From NCBI GenBank assembly GCA_009697495.1, contig SHUN01000016.1, positions 1 to 14,554 of the forward strand: 14,554 nt of DNA. Direction: 5' to 3'. This document shows, in pieces, positions 1 to 7,467 of this stretch; the stretch's first letter is position 1; the number at the start of each line of letters is the position of its first letter. The position numbers and the translations under genes were made by a program. The notes under the pieces are model-generated. The model saw only the letters and a list, made by a program, of their open reading frames with translations. It ran no database searches and had not been told where the DNA came from. The stretch comes from Bryobacterales bacterium. Lineage in GTDB: Bacteria; Acidobacteriota; Terriglobia; Bryobacterales; Bryobacteraceae.

Positions 1-1644
1 CTCATTCCGGATCCCATCCTGAATCAGGTTCGCGTCCGGCACCACGTAGTAGTCGAAAGCGAACAACGCGCCCGACAGCGCCAGACTCGCCAGCAGCACC
101 GGCAGCGCCAGCCGGTAAAGGCTCACCCCGCACGCCTTGAACGCCGTCACCTCGTTCTGCTTGGAGAGCACCGCGAAGGTGATCAGAACCGCCACCATCA
201 CCGAGATCGCCGTGTAGTCATAGACGAGTTTCGGCGTCAGAAACAGGTGGTAAGTGGCCACCTTGGCCATCGGAATATTGTTCCGTAAAATGTCGCTCAA
301 AAGCTCGAAAAAGGTGAAAACCTGGGTCATTAGCACGAAACAGGTCAGCCAGAAAAGCAGGTTAAAGAAGAAGGTACCCAGCAGGTACGTGTCGATCACC
401 TGCGGCAGTATCCGGAATGGCGCAGCCCCTTCCTGCCGCTTTGACCGCGCGGTCTCGCGCCGCTGCCAGCGCGAAGTGATGCCCCGGAACGCGCCCGCGA
501 ACCACCCGCGCGCTACGCCAATCCAGTCGGCGTCCCCCGGCACTTCCAAGCGCAGCAATAGCACCAGGCCAATTAGGGCGAACGCCGCATTCGGCGCCCA
601 CGCCGCCACCACCGGCTCCATCCGTCCCTGCTTCGCCAGGCCAATCAGACTCACCTGCGCCATGAAGTACAGGAACGCCAAAAACACCGTCGTCACGAAG
701 GCCGCCGACTTCCCCGATTTCCTCGACGACACGCCCAAAGGCAGCCCCACCAGCGCCAACAGCAGACACGCCAGCGGCAGGGAAAACCGGCGCTGTAATT
801 CGATATCGGCGTCCCTCGATTTTTTCGCCTCTTCCCGCAGCGGCCCCGTGTCCAGACCCGTGAACGCCTTCGCCAGCCGCTCCTCCGGCGCCTTTGCCTC
901 CAGCAGTTGATCCAGCGATGGGAAACGGATATTGAAGTACCGCTCCAACTCCTTCCCTACCTCATGCGAACTGCCGTTCAACAGCCGGAGTTGGATGGAA
1001 TTGTGGGCCGAATCCGGCACCGCCAGCGCATCGGTGGCGACGGTGATCCGCGGCGCGTCGCTGGAGGCTTCCTGCGTCCCCCGCTTGCGCTGCTCCGGCG
1101 GCGTCATATCCGCGATGAACACGTTCCGCCAGCGAATCACCGGCCCGGAGATTACGTCGCCCACATACAAGGTCTTATTCGGGAACTGTTCCGCGAACAC
1201 CCGCGGTTGGATCTCCGCCGTCATCTGATCCGCCGCTATTTGATTCAGAACCCGTATCGACTCCCGTATCGTCCACGGGGTGATCCACAACGAGCACGCC
1301 GCCGTCATCGCCGTCCCCAACAGCGCAAACACCACCACCGGCGTCATCAGCCGGCGCGTCGATACCCCCGCCGCGCGGAGCGCGATAATCTCCCCGTCGC
1401 TCGACATCCGGCTCAAGCCCAGCAACACACCCACCAGCACGCCCACCGGAATCGTGAAGGACAGCACGAACGGCAGGACCAGCAGGAACAGATACCCCAC
1501 CGTCGCCGGCGGCGCGGCCCCCCGAACGAGCTGCTCGAAAAGCAGCCGCGCGCGCTCCAGAAACAGCACAAAGGTGAACAGCAAAGTGCCGACGGCGGCG
1601 CCGGCAGTTATCTCACGGAAGACCGACCGCGCTAACAGGCCCAT
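1..1644 (-). CDS. Fused LptF-LptG lipopolysaccharide export permease, C-terminus off the window
   Basis: One continuous reading frame of 548 codons runs off the left edge. Residues 1-370 look like a complete LptF/YjgP-type subunit: an N-terminal helix, two further hydrophobic segments, the cytoplasmic motif SSDGEIIALRAAG, a long polar region expected to be the periplasmic jellyroll (about 130-270), then three more hydrophobic helices. After a basic linker (about 385-415) a second permease begins at residue 418 (DTYLLGTFFFNLLFW), matching the start of LptG, and continues to FDYYVVPDAN near the edge. In E. coli LptF and LptG are separate proteins that pair with the LptB ATPase in the inner membrane to extract LPS; here one chain seems to supply both. 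The ATG lies 6 nt after the TldD-like stop, so it is probably translated from the same mRNA. The Shine-Dalgarno is weak. The family call is firm; the fusion rests on the unbroken frame. Confidence 0.86.
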   Translation of the reverse strand, partial: MGLLARSVFREITAGAAVGTLLFTFVLFLERARLLFEQLVRGAAPPATVGYLFLLVLPFVLSFTIPVGVLVGVLLGLSRMSSDGEIIALRAAGVSTRRLMTPVVVFALLGTAMTAACSLWITPWTIRESIRVLNQIAADQMTAEIQPRVFAEQFPNKTLYVGDVISGPVIRWRNVFIADMTPPEQRKRGTQEASSDAPRITVATDALAVPDSAHNSIQLRLLNGSSHEVGKELERYFNIRFPSLDQLLEAKAPEERLAKAFTGLDTGPLREEAKKSRDADIELQRRFSLPLACLLLALVGLPLGVSSRKSGKSAAFVTTVFLAFLYFMAQVSLIGLAKQGRMEPVVAAWAPNAAFALIGLVLLLRLEVPGDADWIGVARGWFAGAFRGITSRWQRRETARSKRQEGAAPFRILPQVIDTYLLGTFFFNLLFWLTCFVLMTQVFTFFELLSDILRNNIPMAKVATYHLFLTPKLVYDYTAISVMVAVLITFAVLSKQNEVTAFKACGVSLYRLALPVLLASLALSGALFAFDYYVVPDANLIQDGIRNE

Positions 1645-1650
1645 CGGAAT

Positions 1651-3480
1651 TTACGCACCGCTATCCACGGCGTCAACGCCGTTCGCGGCCGCCAACCCTT
1701 CCCCATCGATCGCGTTTCCGCGGCCGTTTTGCGCGCGTTCATCCAGCGGCGGAGGCGCCACCACCGGCGGGCGCGGCCTCTCCTCCTGCGGACGCTCCAT
1801 CTCCACTTCGTCGAACAGCAGCGACGGGCATACCACGGACGCGCCGACGACATAGCCGCCCGCGCCCATCAACGCCAGCGGAGCAGTGTTCAGCATGTAT
1901 TCCATCGGCTCGGCATCGTTCCCCGCGGCCAGAATGTCGCGCAGCAGCCGGACGTTGATCCCTCGGAAGCGCACGCCGCGGATCGCCTCCTCCCGCCCGT
2001 CCGGATACACCCGGAAGATCTCCAGCGGCGAACTCAGCGGCCGCGACGCGCCCGACCCTTGCATCGCCTGCGCCAGCCGCCGCAATTCCACCGCGCTCGC
2101 GCTCGACGGATAGTCCATCCGCCGCACCAGGATGCCGTAGGCCTTATTCCGCTGCTTCACCAGCTCCAGCAACTTTTTCTTCAGATCAGCCCTCGGCACG
2201 CCATCCCGGCACTGCACCAACAGGTTCGTCGGCACCACGGCCGCCGCGCCGAAACCGCCGGGCATTCGGCCGCGGCCGTTTGACCCTTCGTGCCCGCGCA
2301 CCGGCTGCCGCGAATACAGCAGCGCCTTCATCGTGCCTTTCTCCACCAGCGTCAGCTTCTCCGGCACCACGCCCTCATAATCCGCTTCATTGCAGCCGAA
2401 CAGCGGCCGTCCGTTCCACATCGCTTTCGGGTCGTCGATCACGTCTACGAAATCGGGCAGCACTCGCCCGTTCATCCGGCTCTCTAACTCCGATGGCGGC
2501 AAGTTGACCGGCCGTCCGGGCTGCGAAACCGGATCCCGCGGCGCCTGCAACTGATTCCCGAAAACCTGCGCGAAGAGCTGCCCGGCGGCGAACGCCTCAA
2601 AGAGGACCGGGCCAGTATAGGCCTCTCCCACCGGCGCATCGGCGAGCGCTGTCAAATTACGCGCCATCGCTTCGATTTCCCGCTGGATAACCGCCTCGCC
2701 CGGGAGCCCGTCCAGCCGGAAGGCGTGGAAGAATCGATGGTTGCGGATGATCGCGCCATCGGCCGCGAATGCCTCCGCCCGCGCACGGATGCCGCAGACC
2801 GTTTCCGGCACCCGCACGCGAGTCCCCTCGCTATTGGCGAAGTAAAACGTGGACACCGAATCTTCAATTTCCACACGCGAATCCAGCACCTTCGGAAAGG
2901 CCGAGAACACGGCCGAGAGCCGCCGCGCCACGTCTCCCCACTTCTTCTCATCGGCTTTTGGCTTTGCCGGCGGCAGCAGCTTCACCAGCGGCGCCTGCTT
3001 CGCGAAATCGTTGAACTTTTCCGAAAGTGTGATGTTCTGCAGCGCCGACTTCTTCCACGTGATTTCCTGGACGGCCGCCTTGTACGCCCGGTCGGTGGCC
3101 AGCCACAAATCCTGTTGGATCTGCTGGCGGTTGAACTCCAGCGGCCACCGGTTGCTGTCGTAGCGCGCCCCCCGCGCCTGGCCCGTCGCCACCGAGTTCG
3201 TATTGTCAAATTCGTAGCTGCCTACGCGCACCACAACGCGCGGCAGCCGGTACGTCGAAACCGTCGAACCCAGCAGGCCGCCGAGGGTCGCCTGGCAACT
3301 GAAATTCACGCCGTCCTCGATCATGTACTCGATGTAGTAGGGCGTCTCGCCGGCGATCGACAGCCGCAGAGAGCGGGTCAATTCCGACGCCATCGCTTCC
3401 AGAAACGGGTCGTCCATTTTCGCCTGTCCGCGCAGCAGGGCGCCCAGCGCCGGCAGGGTCAACAGCGTTCGGCGGTTCAC
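1651..3480 (-). CDS. Exported TldD/PmbA-family protein lacking the zinc site (probable pseudoenzyme)
   Basis: The 609-residue protein aligns by eye along its whole length with the TldD-like protein encoded just upstream, for example EIFRVYPDGR near residue 490 and the paired hydrophobic strands around 80. At the place where the upstream protein has the zinc motif HEIFGH, this one has AQVFGN (304-309), so both histidines and the glutamate are gone. The cysteine that follows in active TldD is also absent (NTAPLALMGAG around 533). The N-terminus NRRTLLTLPALGALL looks like a short, Tat-type or Sec signal peptide. A Pro/Glu-rich tail follows residue 563. In E. coli, TldE lacks the site and partners TldD in a heterodimer, so a partner role is the likeliest reading, but that is an inference. 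The GTG start overlaps the stop of a 44-codon ORF by GTGA. Confidence 0.86.
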   Translation of the reverse strand: MNRRTLLTLPALGALLRGQAKMDDPFLEAMASELTRSLRLSIAGETPYYIEYMIEDGVNFSCQATLGGLLGSTVSTYRLPRVVVRVGSYEFDNTNSVATGQARGARYDSNRWPLEFNRQQIQQDLWLATDRAYKAAVQEITWKKSALQNITLSEKFNDFAKQAPLVKLLPPAKPKADEKKWGDVARRLSAVFSAFPKVLDSRVEIEDSVSTFYFANSEGTRVRVPETVCGIRARAEAFAADGAIIRNHRFFHAFRLDGLPGEAVIQREIEAMARNLTALADAPVGEAYTGPVLFEAFAAGQLFAQVFGNQLQAPRDPVSQPGRPVNLPPSELESRMNGRVLPDFVDVIDDPKAMWNGRPLFGCNEADYEGVVPEKLTLVEKGTMKALLYSRQPVRGHEGSNGRGRMPGGFGAAAVVPTNLLVQCRDGVPRADLKKKLLELVKQRNKAYGILVRRMDYPSSASAVELRRLAQAMQGSGASRPLSSPLEIFRVYPDGREEAIRGVRFRGINVRLLRDILAAGNDAEPMEYMLNTAPLALMGAGGYVVGASVVCPSLLFDEVEMERPQEERPRPPVVAPPPLDERAQNGRGNAIDGEGLAAANGVDAVDSGA

Positions 3481-3674
3481 TCCGCACCTCCCGCCGGAGT
3501 CACCGGGCGCGGCGGTAACGGCGGATGCTCAAGCGACGGGCCTTCCATTTTCGCCGGGCAGCGCAGCCCCGCGCCCAGCACCGGCAGGGTCAACAGCGTT
3601 CGGCGATTCACTCCGCACCTCCCGGCAGATTCACCGGGCGCGGCAGTAACGGCGGCCGCTCCTGCGATCGGTTC
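3413..3674. repeat. Imperfect 131-bp tandem duplication across a gene junction
   Basis: Two adjacent copies, 3413-3543 and 3544-3674, match at roughly five of six positions by eye with no gaps. The longest exact runs are around the string CAGGGTCAACAGCG (3454 and 3585) and CACTCCGCACCTCCCG. Each copy carries the tail of the upstream TldD-like gene and the start of the downstream one. The period of 131, one base short of 44 codons, is exactly what is needed to keep a GTGA stop/start overlap at both ends. Confidence 0.85.
3477..3611 (-). CDS. 44-residue junction ORF, chimaera of the two flanking TldD-like genes
   Basis: Starting at GTG 3611, the frame encodes a 44-residue peptide. Its first 28 residues (MNRRTLLTLPVLGAGL and so on to SLE) copy the signal-peptide end of the downstream TldD-like protein. 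Its last 16 (HPPLPPRPVTPAGGAE) copy the C-terminus of the upstream one (PPLLPRPVNLPGGAE). Its start overlaps the upstream stop as GTGA and its stop overlaps the downstream start as GTGA, so ribosomes could pass from gene to gene through it. The copies have diverged about 16% at DNA level, yet the frame has no stop and no indel. It may be a functionless by-product of duplication that only preserves coupling, or a small exported peptide. No family is recognised. Confidence 0.5.
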   Translation of the reverse strand: MNRRTLLTLPVLGAGLRCPAKMEGPSLEHPPLPPRPVTPAGGAE

Positions 3675-5335
3675 TTCCGCTGTACTTCAATTTCGCTCAC
3701 CAGCAGCGCCGGCGACGAGGCCGACACCGGCACGCTCCCCGACTCCGCGCCGCAATAGCCGTTGAACACTTCCAGCTTGTCCGATGTCGCTAGGATTTTG
3801 GCGAAGCTCGCCAGCGGCGTGCCGACAATGTCAGCCCCGCGCACAAGCTCATCCGGGCGGCCATCAGGATACACGCGGTAAACCACGAGCGGAATCACAG
3901 TAAAAGCCTGCAGCCCTTGGCTCCGCGTCGTCGTGTACCCGCCGGTCACCGATTCGAAATACAACCCATACGGTTTGCTCTGACGCTTGATCTCGGCGAC
4001 CAGCATTCGCCGCAATTCCGCCGTCGACACTTTCTTTCCCGACTCCACAACCAGGTTCGACTGGCGCGCTACAATCTCCGCCCCGGCCTGTCGCCGCCCA
4101 TGTCCATTGGACTCCGGGAACCCGGCAATCGGCGACCGCGAAAGCAGGAATGTTTTCAGGATGCCGCTTTCCACTACCGACACCCGCCGGGCCTTCACGC
4201 CTTCGTCGTCGTAGTCGTACCAGCCATACAGATCCTCGTTGGCGTAGTTCTTCAGCGTCGGGTCGAAGTATAGGCTCAGAAATTCCGGCAGCACTTCTTT
4301 GTTCACCCGCTTGGTAAACGTCTGGCCTTCGGACTCGTCCTTCTGGCGGTGGCCTTCAATCCGGTGGCCGAAAATCTCATGGAAGAAAACGCCGGAGGCG
4401 CGTCCCGAAAGGATCGCCGGGCCGACAAACGGGTCCACTTCGGGCGCTTTCAGCAGTCCGCGCAAATCGGCAATGACCTTATCGACGCGCGCCTCGATGA
4501 CCTTCGAATCCGGGAGCCTCCCCGGCTCTTCCGCCTCAATCGTGTCCGAAGTGGACAGGTCCATCCCGTCGTAGGCTTTCGCCCGCGCCACGATCAGAAT
4601 CCGCGCGAATGTGCGCCCGTGCTGCAGCCTGGTCCCTTCCGAATTGACGAAAGTCTTGACTTCCCGCTGCGATTGAAACGAGACCGCCGAATTCAGAATC
4701 TCCGGGGCGATCGAAAGCATTCGGGACCATGTCCGCAACCGCTCCGCCCACTGTTTTTCGTTCACCTTATATTCCGGGACGGAGCGATAGGCCACCGACG
4801 GCGCCGTCATCGAAAAATCGTCCGATTGGTCGACGGCGTCGACCTTAACCTGGGTGTCGGTCTTGATGTTCGTCAAGCGCTGAGAGGCGGACCGGTAGAC
4901 GGAGTCCGTGTCCAGCCAGAGGCGCCGCTTCAGCGCGTTCGGATTGTCGTCGAGGGAAACCGCGCTGCCCAGCGTAAAGTGGGCAATGTCCCGAGGCTGC
5001 CTCCGATAATTGTCCAGCTTCGGCGATCCCACGCGGATCGTTACATCCAGGTTTCTGGTATGCCGCGTATCGCGCGCCGCCAGCAGCCCTGACGTCGCCT
5101 CCATCGCCACGATTTGGTTCTCGGTAATCGCGTAGGCCGCATAATACGGCTTTGGGTCACCCTTTTCCTTCAACGCCTGAAAGTTCCGGTCCAACTCGGA
5201 CGCAAGGATCTCGACAAGTTTTGGCGTCTCCGCCGAGCGAATGGCCCCCGCCGCAATCAGGCAAACGACGAGCGATTTCCGCACATACCGAAACAAGGGC
5301 CGCACGACAAACAGCATATCCCGCAAGCATATCAC
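3608..5335 (-). CDS. Exported TldD-family zinc metallopeptidase with intact active site
   Basis: This 575-residue protein has the TldD hallmark HEIFGH at 319-324, followed by RIEGHRQKDESEGQTF, and the later cysteine (YCGAESG, C528) that supplies the third zinc ligand in TldD. The C-terminal part keeps the family strings GHGRRQAG (411-418) and YRVYPDGRPDELVRGADIVG (about 486-505). Residues 8-33 form a basic then hydrophobic stretch ending in AIRSAE, read as a signal peptide or signal anchor. E. coli TldD, by contrast, is cytoplasmic and works with TldE on small peptides. The start chosen is GTG 5335, with GAGG five bases upstream; an in-frame ATG at codon 7 is an alternative. It lies 33 nt after the regulator gene and overlaps the junction ORF. 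The substrate is unknown; the next genes suggest an envelope role. Confidence 0.9.
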   Translation of the reverse strand: MICLRDMLFVVRPLFRYVRKSLVVCLIAAGAIRSAETPKLVEILASELDRNFQALKEKGDPKPYYAAYAITENQIVAMEATSGLLAARDTRHTRNLDVTIRVGSPKLDNYRRQPRDIAHFTLGSAVSLDDNPNALKRRLWLDTDSVYRSASQRLTNIKTDTQVKVDAVDQSDDFSMTAPSVAYRSVPEYKVNEKQWAERLRTWSRMLSIAPEILNSAVSFQSQREVKTFVNSEGTRLQHGRTFARILIVARAKAYDGMDLSTSDTIEAEEPGRLPDSKVIEARVDKVIADLRGLLKAPEVDPFVGPAILSGRASGVFFHEIFGHRIEGHRQKDESEGQTFTKRVNKEVLPEFLSLYFDPTLKNYANEDLYGWYDYDDEGVKARRVSVVESGILKTFLLSRSPIAGFPESNGHGRRQAGAEIVARQSNLVVESGKKVSTAELRRMLVAEIKRQSKPYGLYFESVTGGYTTTRSQGLQAFTVIPLVVYRVYPDGRPDELVRGADIVGTPLASFAKILATSDKLEVFNGYCGAESGSVPVSASSPALLVSEIEVQRKNRSQERPPLLPRPVNLPGGAE

Positions 5336-5368
5336 GCGGTCCTCGGGCGGCCCTTTCCGATTCTTGTT

Positions 5369-6022
5369 CTAGCTGAGCGGCACCATCTCCAGCAGGCCTT
5401 TGTCCCGCATCACCGACAGCGCCAAACCGTATCGGCCGCGAACGCCGGTCTTCTGAAAGATATGTTTCAGATGGATCTTTACGGTTCCGGGACGGATCCC
5501 GAGTTCCCTGGCGATTTCCTTGTTCTTCATTCCCTGCTCCACCAGTTCCAGCACTTGCTGCTCGCGCGGCGTGAGTTGGCTCCGCGACTGGCGCTCGATT
5601 CGGCGCGAATCCCGGAACACGGAGTCGGCCATCCAACTCGATCCGCTCGCCACCGCTCCCAGGCAGGCCAGCACCGTCGCCACATCTGAGGTCTTGCGCA
5701 GAATCCCTTTCGCCCCCGATTGCAGGAATCGTAATGCTTCGGCTTCCGTTATCGAAACACCCCACACGACGATCTCGGTGGCGTGCTGGGACAGCATCTT
5801 CACCTGCGCAACCCAGTCCATGACCGCTTGTATCCCTAGCGATTTATCAACCAGGCAGACGTCCGGGCGGAACTGCCGGATCAGTTCGCTGGCTGCCGGG
5901 AGCGACTCGGCCCGCCCCAGAAACGTCATGTCGTTAGATTGGTTAAGGATCGCGTGCAGACCCTCCGCCGTCACCGGTTGAGACTCGCAGACCGCGATCG
6001 TCTTCTTACCGTTAATGTCCAT
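5369..6022 (-). CDS. NarL/LuxR-type response regulator with atypical receiver
   Basis: Residues 1-120 form a receiver-like domain and about 148-212 a LuxR/NarL helix-turn-helix (SQLTPREQQVLELVEQGMKN, then KEIARELGIRPGTVKIHLKH). The phospho-acceptor aspartate is present (VCLVDKSLG, D59), as is the lysine (GILRKTSD, K110). The usual acidic pair near the N-terminus is Glu-Ser (AVCESQP, E13-S14), and the Thr/Ser switch position is not conserved (VVWGVS). Phosphorylation may therefore be weak or absent. I chose ATG 6022 because AGGAAGG lies upstream and the domain starts there; the frame is open to 6106. The gene is divergent from the CpaE-like gene and 33 nt ahead of the exported metallopeptidase, so it may lead that operon and could control it. 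No histidine kinase is in view. Confidence 0.87.
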   Translation of the reverse strand: MDINGKKTIAVCESQPVTAEGLHAILNQSNDMTFLGRAESLPAASELIRQFRPDVCLVDKSLGIQAVMDWVAQVKMLSQHATEIVVWGVSITEAEALRFLQSGAKGILRKTSDVATVLACLGAVASGSSWMADSVFRDSRRIERQSRSQLTPREQQVLELVEQGMKNKEIARELGIRPGTVKIHLKHIFQKTGVRGRYGLALSVMRDKGLLEMVPLS

Positions 6023-6043
6023 TGCTTGTTGCGCCTTCCTTAG

Positions 6044-6068
6044 GGGTATTACCCTCTGAGTCAGTATA
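6044..6068 (-). promoter_or_regulatory. Candidate regulator-gene promoter -10 with palindrome
   Basis: On the minus strand TATACT (6068-6063) could be a -10 box. It is followed at the expected start site by the perfect odd palindrome GGGTATTACCC (6044-6054), and the ATG lies 22 nt further on. No good -35 is seen at 16-18 nt; TTGTCT is 23 nt away. The two half-sites read TACCCCT and TACCCTC back to back, similar to heptamers bound by NarL-type proteins, so autoregulation is possible but unproven. Confidence 0.33.
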
Positions 6069-6129
6069 TCGACCGGCCGGGAAAAGGTATTAGACAACTT
6101 GCACACTTATCTGGTCCCCCGAGGGTTCC

Positions 6130-7425
6130 GTGATTTATGTTTGTCCCGCCACAGCCGATAAGGATACTACGGGAGGTTTCCGTGCGGCGGACTCCCCACC
6201 GCGACAATTGAAGCCAGGAGATCAGTTGGCAAGCGAATCGTGGCAAATCGTTTTGGTTACGCTAGGGCGGAATATTACTTCCGAGCTGTTGCCAATTGTG
6301 TCGAGCGAGGTTCCATCCGCGCAAGTCATTGAATTACAAGGGTATCCGCTGGATGGAAAACTGGGTGCCGTCGGCCGGCGCGGGATGATATGCTTCCTCG
6401 ATCTCATCACCAACGAGGCCGACGGACTAGAGGCTCTTGCCAAAATTGTCGCTGTCATGCCCTCGGTTCCGGTCGTCAGCCTGATTCGGGACAGCAATCC
6501 CAATCTCATTCTGCAGGCCCTTCGTCTCGGCGGAAAGGATTTTCTCACCCAGCCGTTCCATGATGAGCAGTTCCGTACGGTGATGGAAAAACTGACGCAA
6601 CTGAGCCCGGAGATGGTTGCGCAACAAGGCCGCGTCATCAGCATCATTCCCGCGAAGGGCGCTTGCGGGGCGAGCACGATCGCATTAAATCTAGCGGCCC
6701 AACTCAAGAAGCACGGGTCAACGCGCACGCTGCTGGCGGACCTTGATCCAGTCACCGGCACGCTCGCCTTCCAAATGAAATTGAATCCGACGTTCAGCTT
6801 CCTCGAAGTCCTGAACCAGGGTTCCGTGATCGACACCGACATCTGGCGCGGCGTGATCCAGACTTACTCAGGCCTGGATGTGCTGCTATCGCCGGCGAGT
6901 CCGGTTGAGGGAGCCCAGGAGATGGGCGATACACGACCCATTCTCGACTTTGCCCGCCGCCTCTATGACAATGTTGTCGCCGATTTGGGCAACGCTTACG
7001 GCGAATGGACGCTGAGCGCCGCCCGCGCCTCCGACGAAGTTTTCCTGGTGACCACCAACGAACTTCCAGCGCTCCAGTCGGCGCAGCGGGTGATGAGATA
7101 CTACGAGAACCACGAGATTCCGCGCCAACGGATCCACCTGGTCATCAACCGTTTCAACCGGGACGTCGGGTTGACCAAAGAGATGATAGAGACCGCGCTC
7201 CATTCGGACATATATCAGCTAATTAACAGTGATTATGAGTGCGTACAACGAGCGCTGCTCGATGGCAAGCCCATCCAGTCAGCCACACTCATCGGCAAGC
7301 AAATTGCTCAGATGGCCGCCCGGATCCAGGGTGCGGACGGGGAAAAGCAAAAGCAGAAACTGGAAAAGGTCCGCTCCGGCGGGGCTTTCTCGGGACTTTT
7401 TGGCCTGTTCTCCCGCAGCACTTGA
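6130..7425 (+). CDS. CpaE/TadZ-type ParA-superfamily ATPase with receiver-like N-terminus
   Basis: Residues about 38-155 are a receiver-like domain (FLDLITNEADGLEAL, then GGKDFLTQPF, with Gln where the receiver lysine should be). From 168 follows a MinD/ParA-like domain. Its P-loop PAKGACGAST (174-183) keeps the signature lysine but has Ala where ParA has the second lysine, as in atypical TadZ/CpaE proteins. LLADLDPVTG (201-210) and VVADLGNAYGEWTL (about 282-295) match the CpaE Walker A' and B strands. CpaE-type proteins localise Tad/Flp pilus machinery at the pole. No other tad gene is in the window, so the protein may be a solitary regulator. The start is uncertain: GTG 6130 has GAGGG four bases upstream, while TTG 6226 (codon 33) has AGGAG five bases upstream and sits right before the receiver-like domain. 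It diverges from the regulator gene. Confidence 0.87.
   Translation: MIYVCPATADKDTTGGFRAADSPPRQLKPGDQLASESWQIVLVTLGRNITSELLPIVSSEVPSAQVIELQGYPLDGKLGAVGRRGMICFLDLITNEADGLEALAKIVAVMPSVPVVSLIRDSNPNLILQALRLGGKDFLTQPFHDEQFRTVMEKLTQLSPEMVAQQGRVISIIPAKGACGASTIALNLAAQLKKHGSTRTLLADLDPVTGTLAFQMKLNPTFSFLEVLNQGSVIDTDIWRGVIQTYSGLDVLLSPASPVEGAQEMGDTRPILDFARRLYDNVVADLGNAYGEWTLSAARASDEVFLVTTNELPALQSAQRVMRYYENHEIPRQRIHLVINRFNRDVGLTKEMIETALHSDIYQLINSDYECVQRALLDGKPIQSATLIGKQIAQMAARIQGADGEKQKQKLEKVRSGGAFSGLFGLFSRST
6146..6196 (+). other. Possible folded leader before the alternative CpaE start
   Basis: CCGCC (6146-6150) can pair with GGCGG (6186-6190). Inside it, ACGG and CCGT (about 6169-6172 and 6180-6183) can form a small hairpin, and its loop GGGAG could pair with CTCCC (6192-6196) outside. 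The element lies just upstream of the AGGAG that precedes TTG 6226. It matters only if that TTG is the real start, otherwise it is coding. It matches no riboswitch I know. Confidence 0.18.
6216..6228 (+). promoter_or_regulatory. Strong ribosome binding site before in-frame TTG
   Basis: AGGAG (6216-6220), five bases, then TTG (6226-6228). The TTG is in frame with the CpaE-like gene and would give MASESWQIVLVTLG, which begins exactly at the first strand of the receiver-like domain. The preceding 32 codons encode a Gly/Pro-rich stretch with no recognisable fold. Confidence 0.45.
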
Positions 7426-7467
7426 TATTCTCATTATTTGCTTCCGGCACTACAGAGAAAGCGCAAA

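Noticed and set aside
254..910. A 218-residue plus-strand ORF
   Set aside because: Antisense to the LptF-LptG frame, which has clear family motifs; the translation is Arg/Ser/Pro-rich with no recognisable domain.
2725..3765. A 346-residue plus-strand ORF
   Set aside because: Antisense to both TldD-like genes; its composition is that of a GC-rich shadow frame.
6073..6080. CCGGCCGG palindrome between the divergent genes
   Set aside because: Eight-base GC palindromes are common by chance at this base composition and this one has no fixed position relative to a promoter.
6146..6196. Cyclic-di-GMP riboswitch before the CpaE-like gene
   Set aside because: The conserved GEMM core strings are absent; only generic pairings are seen.
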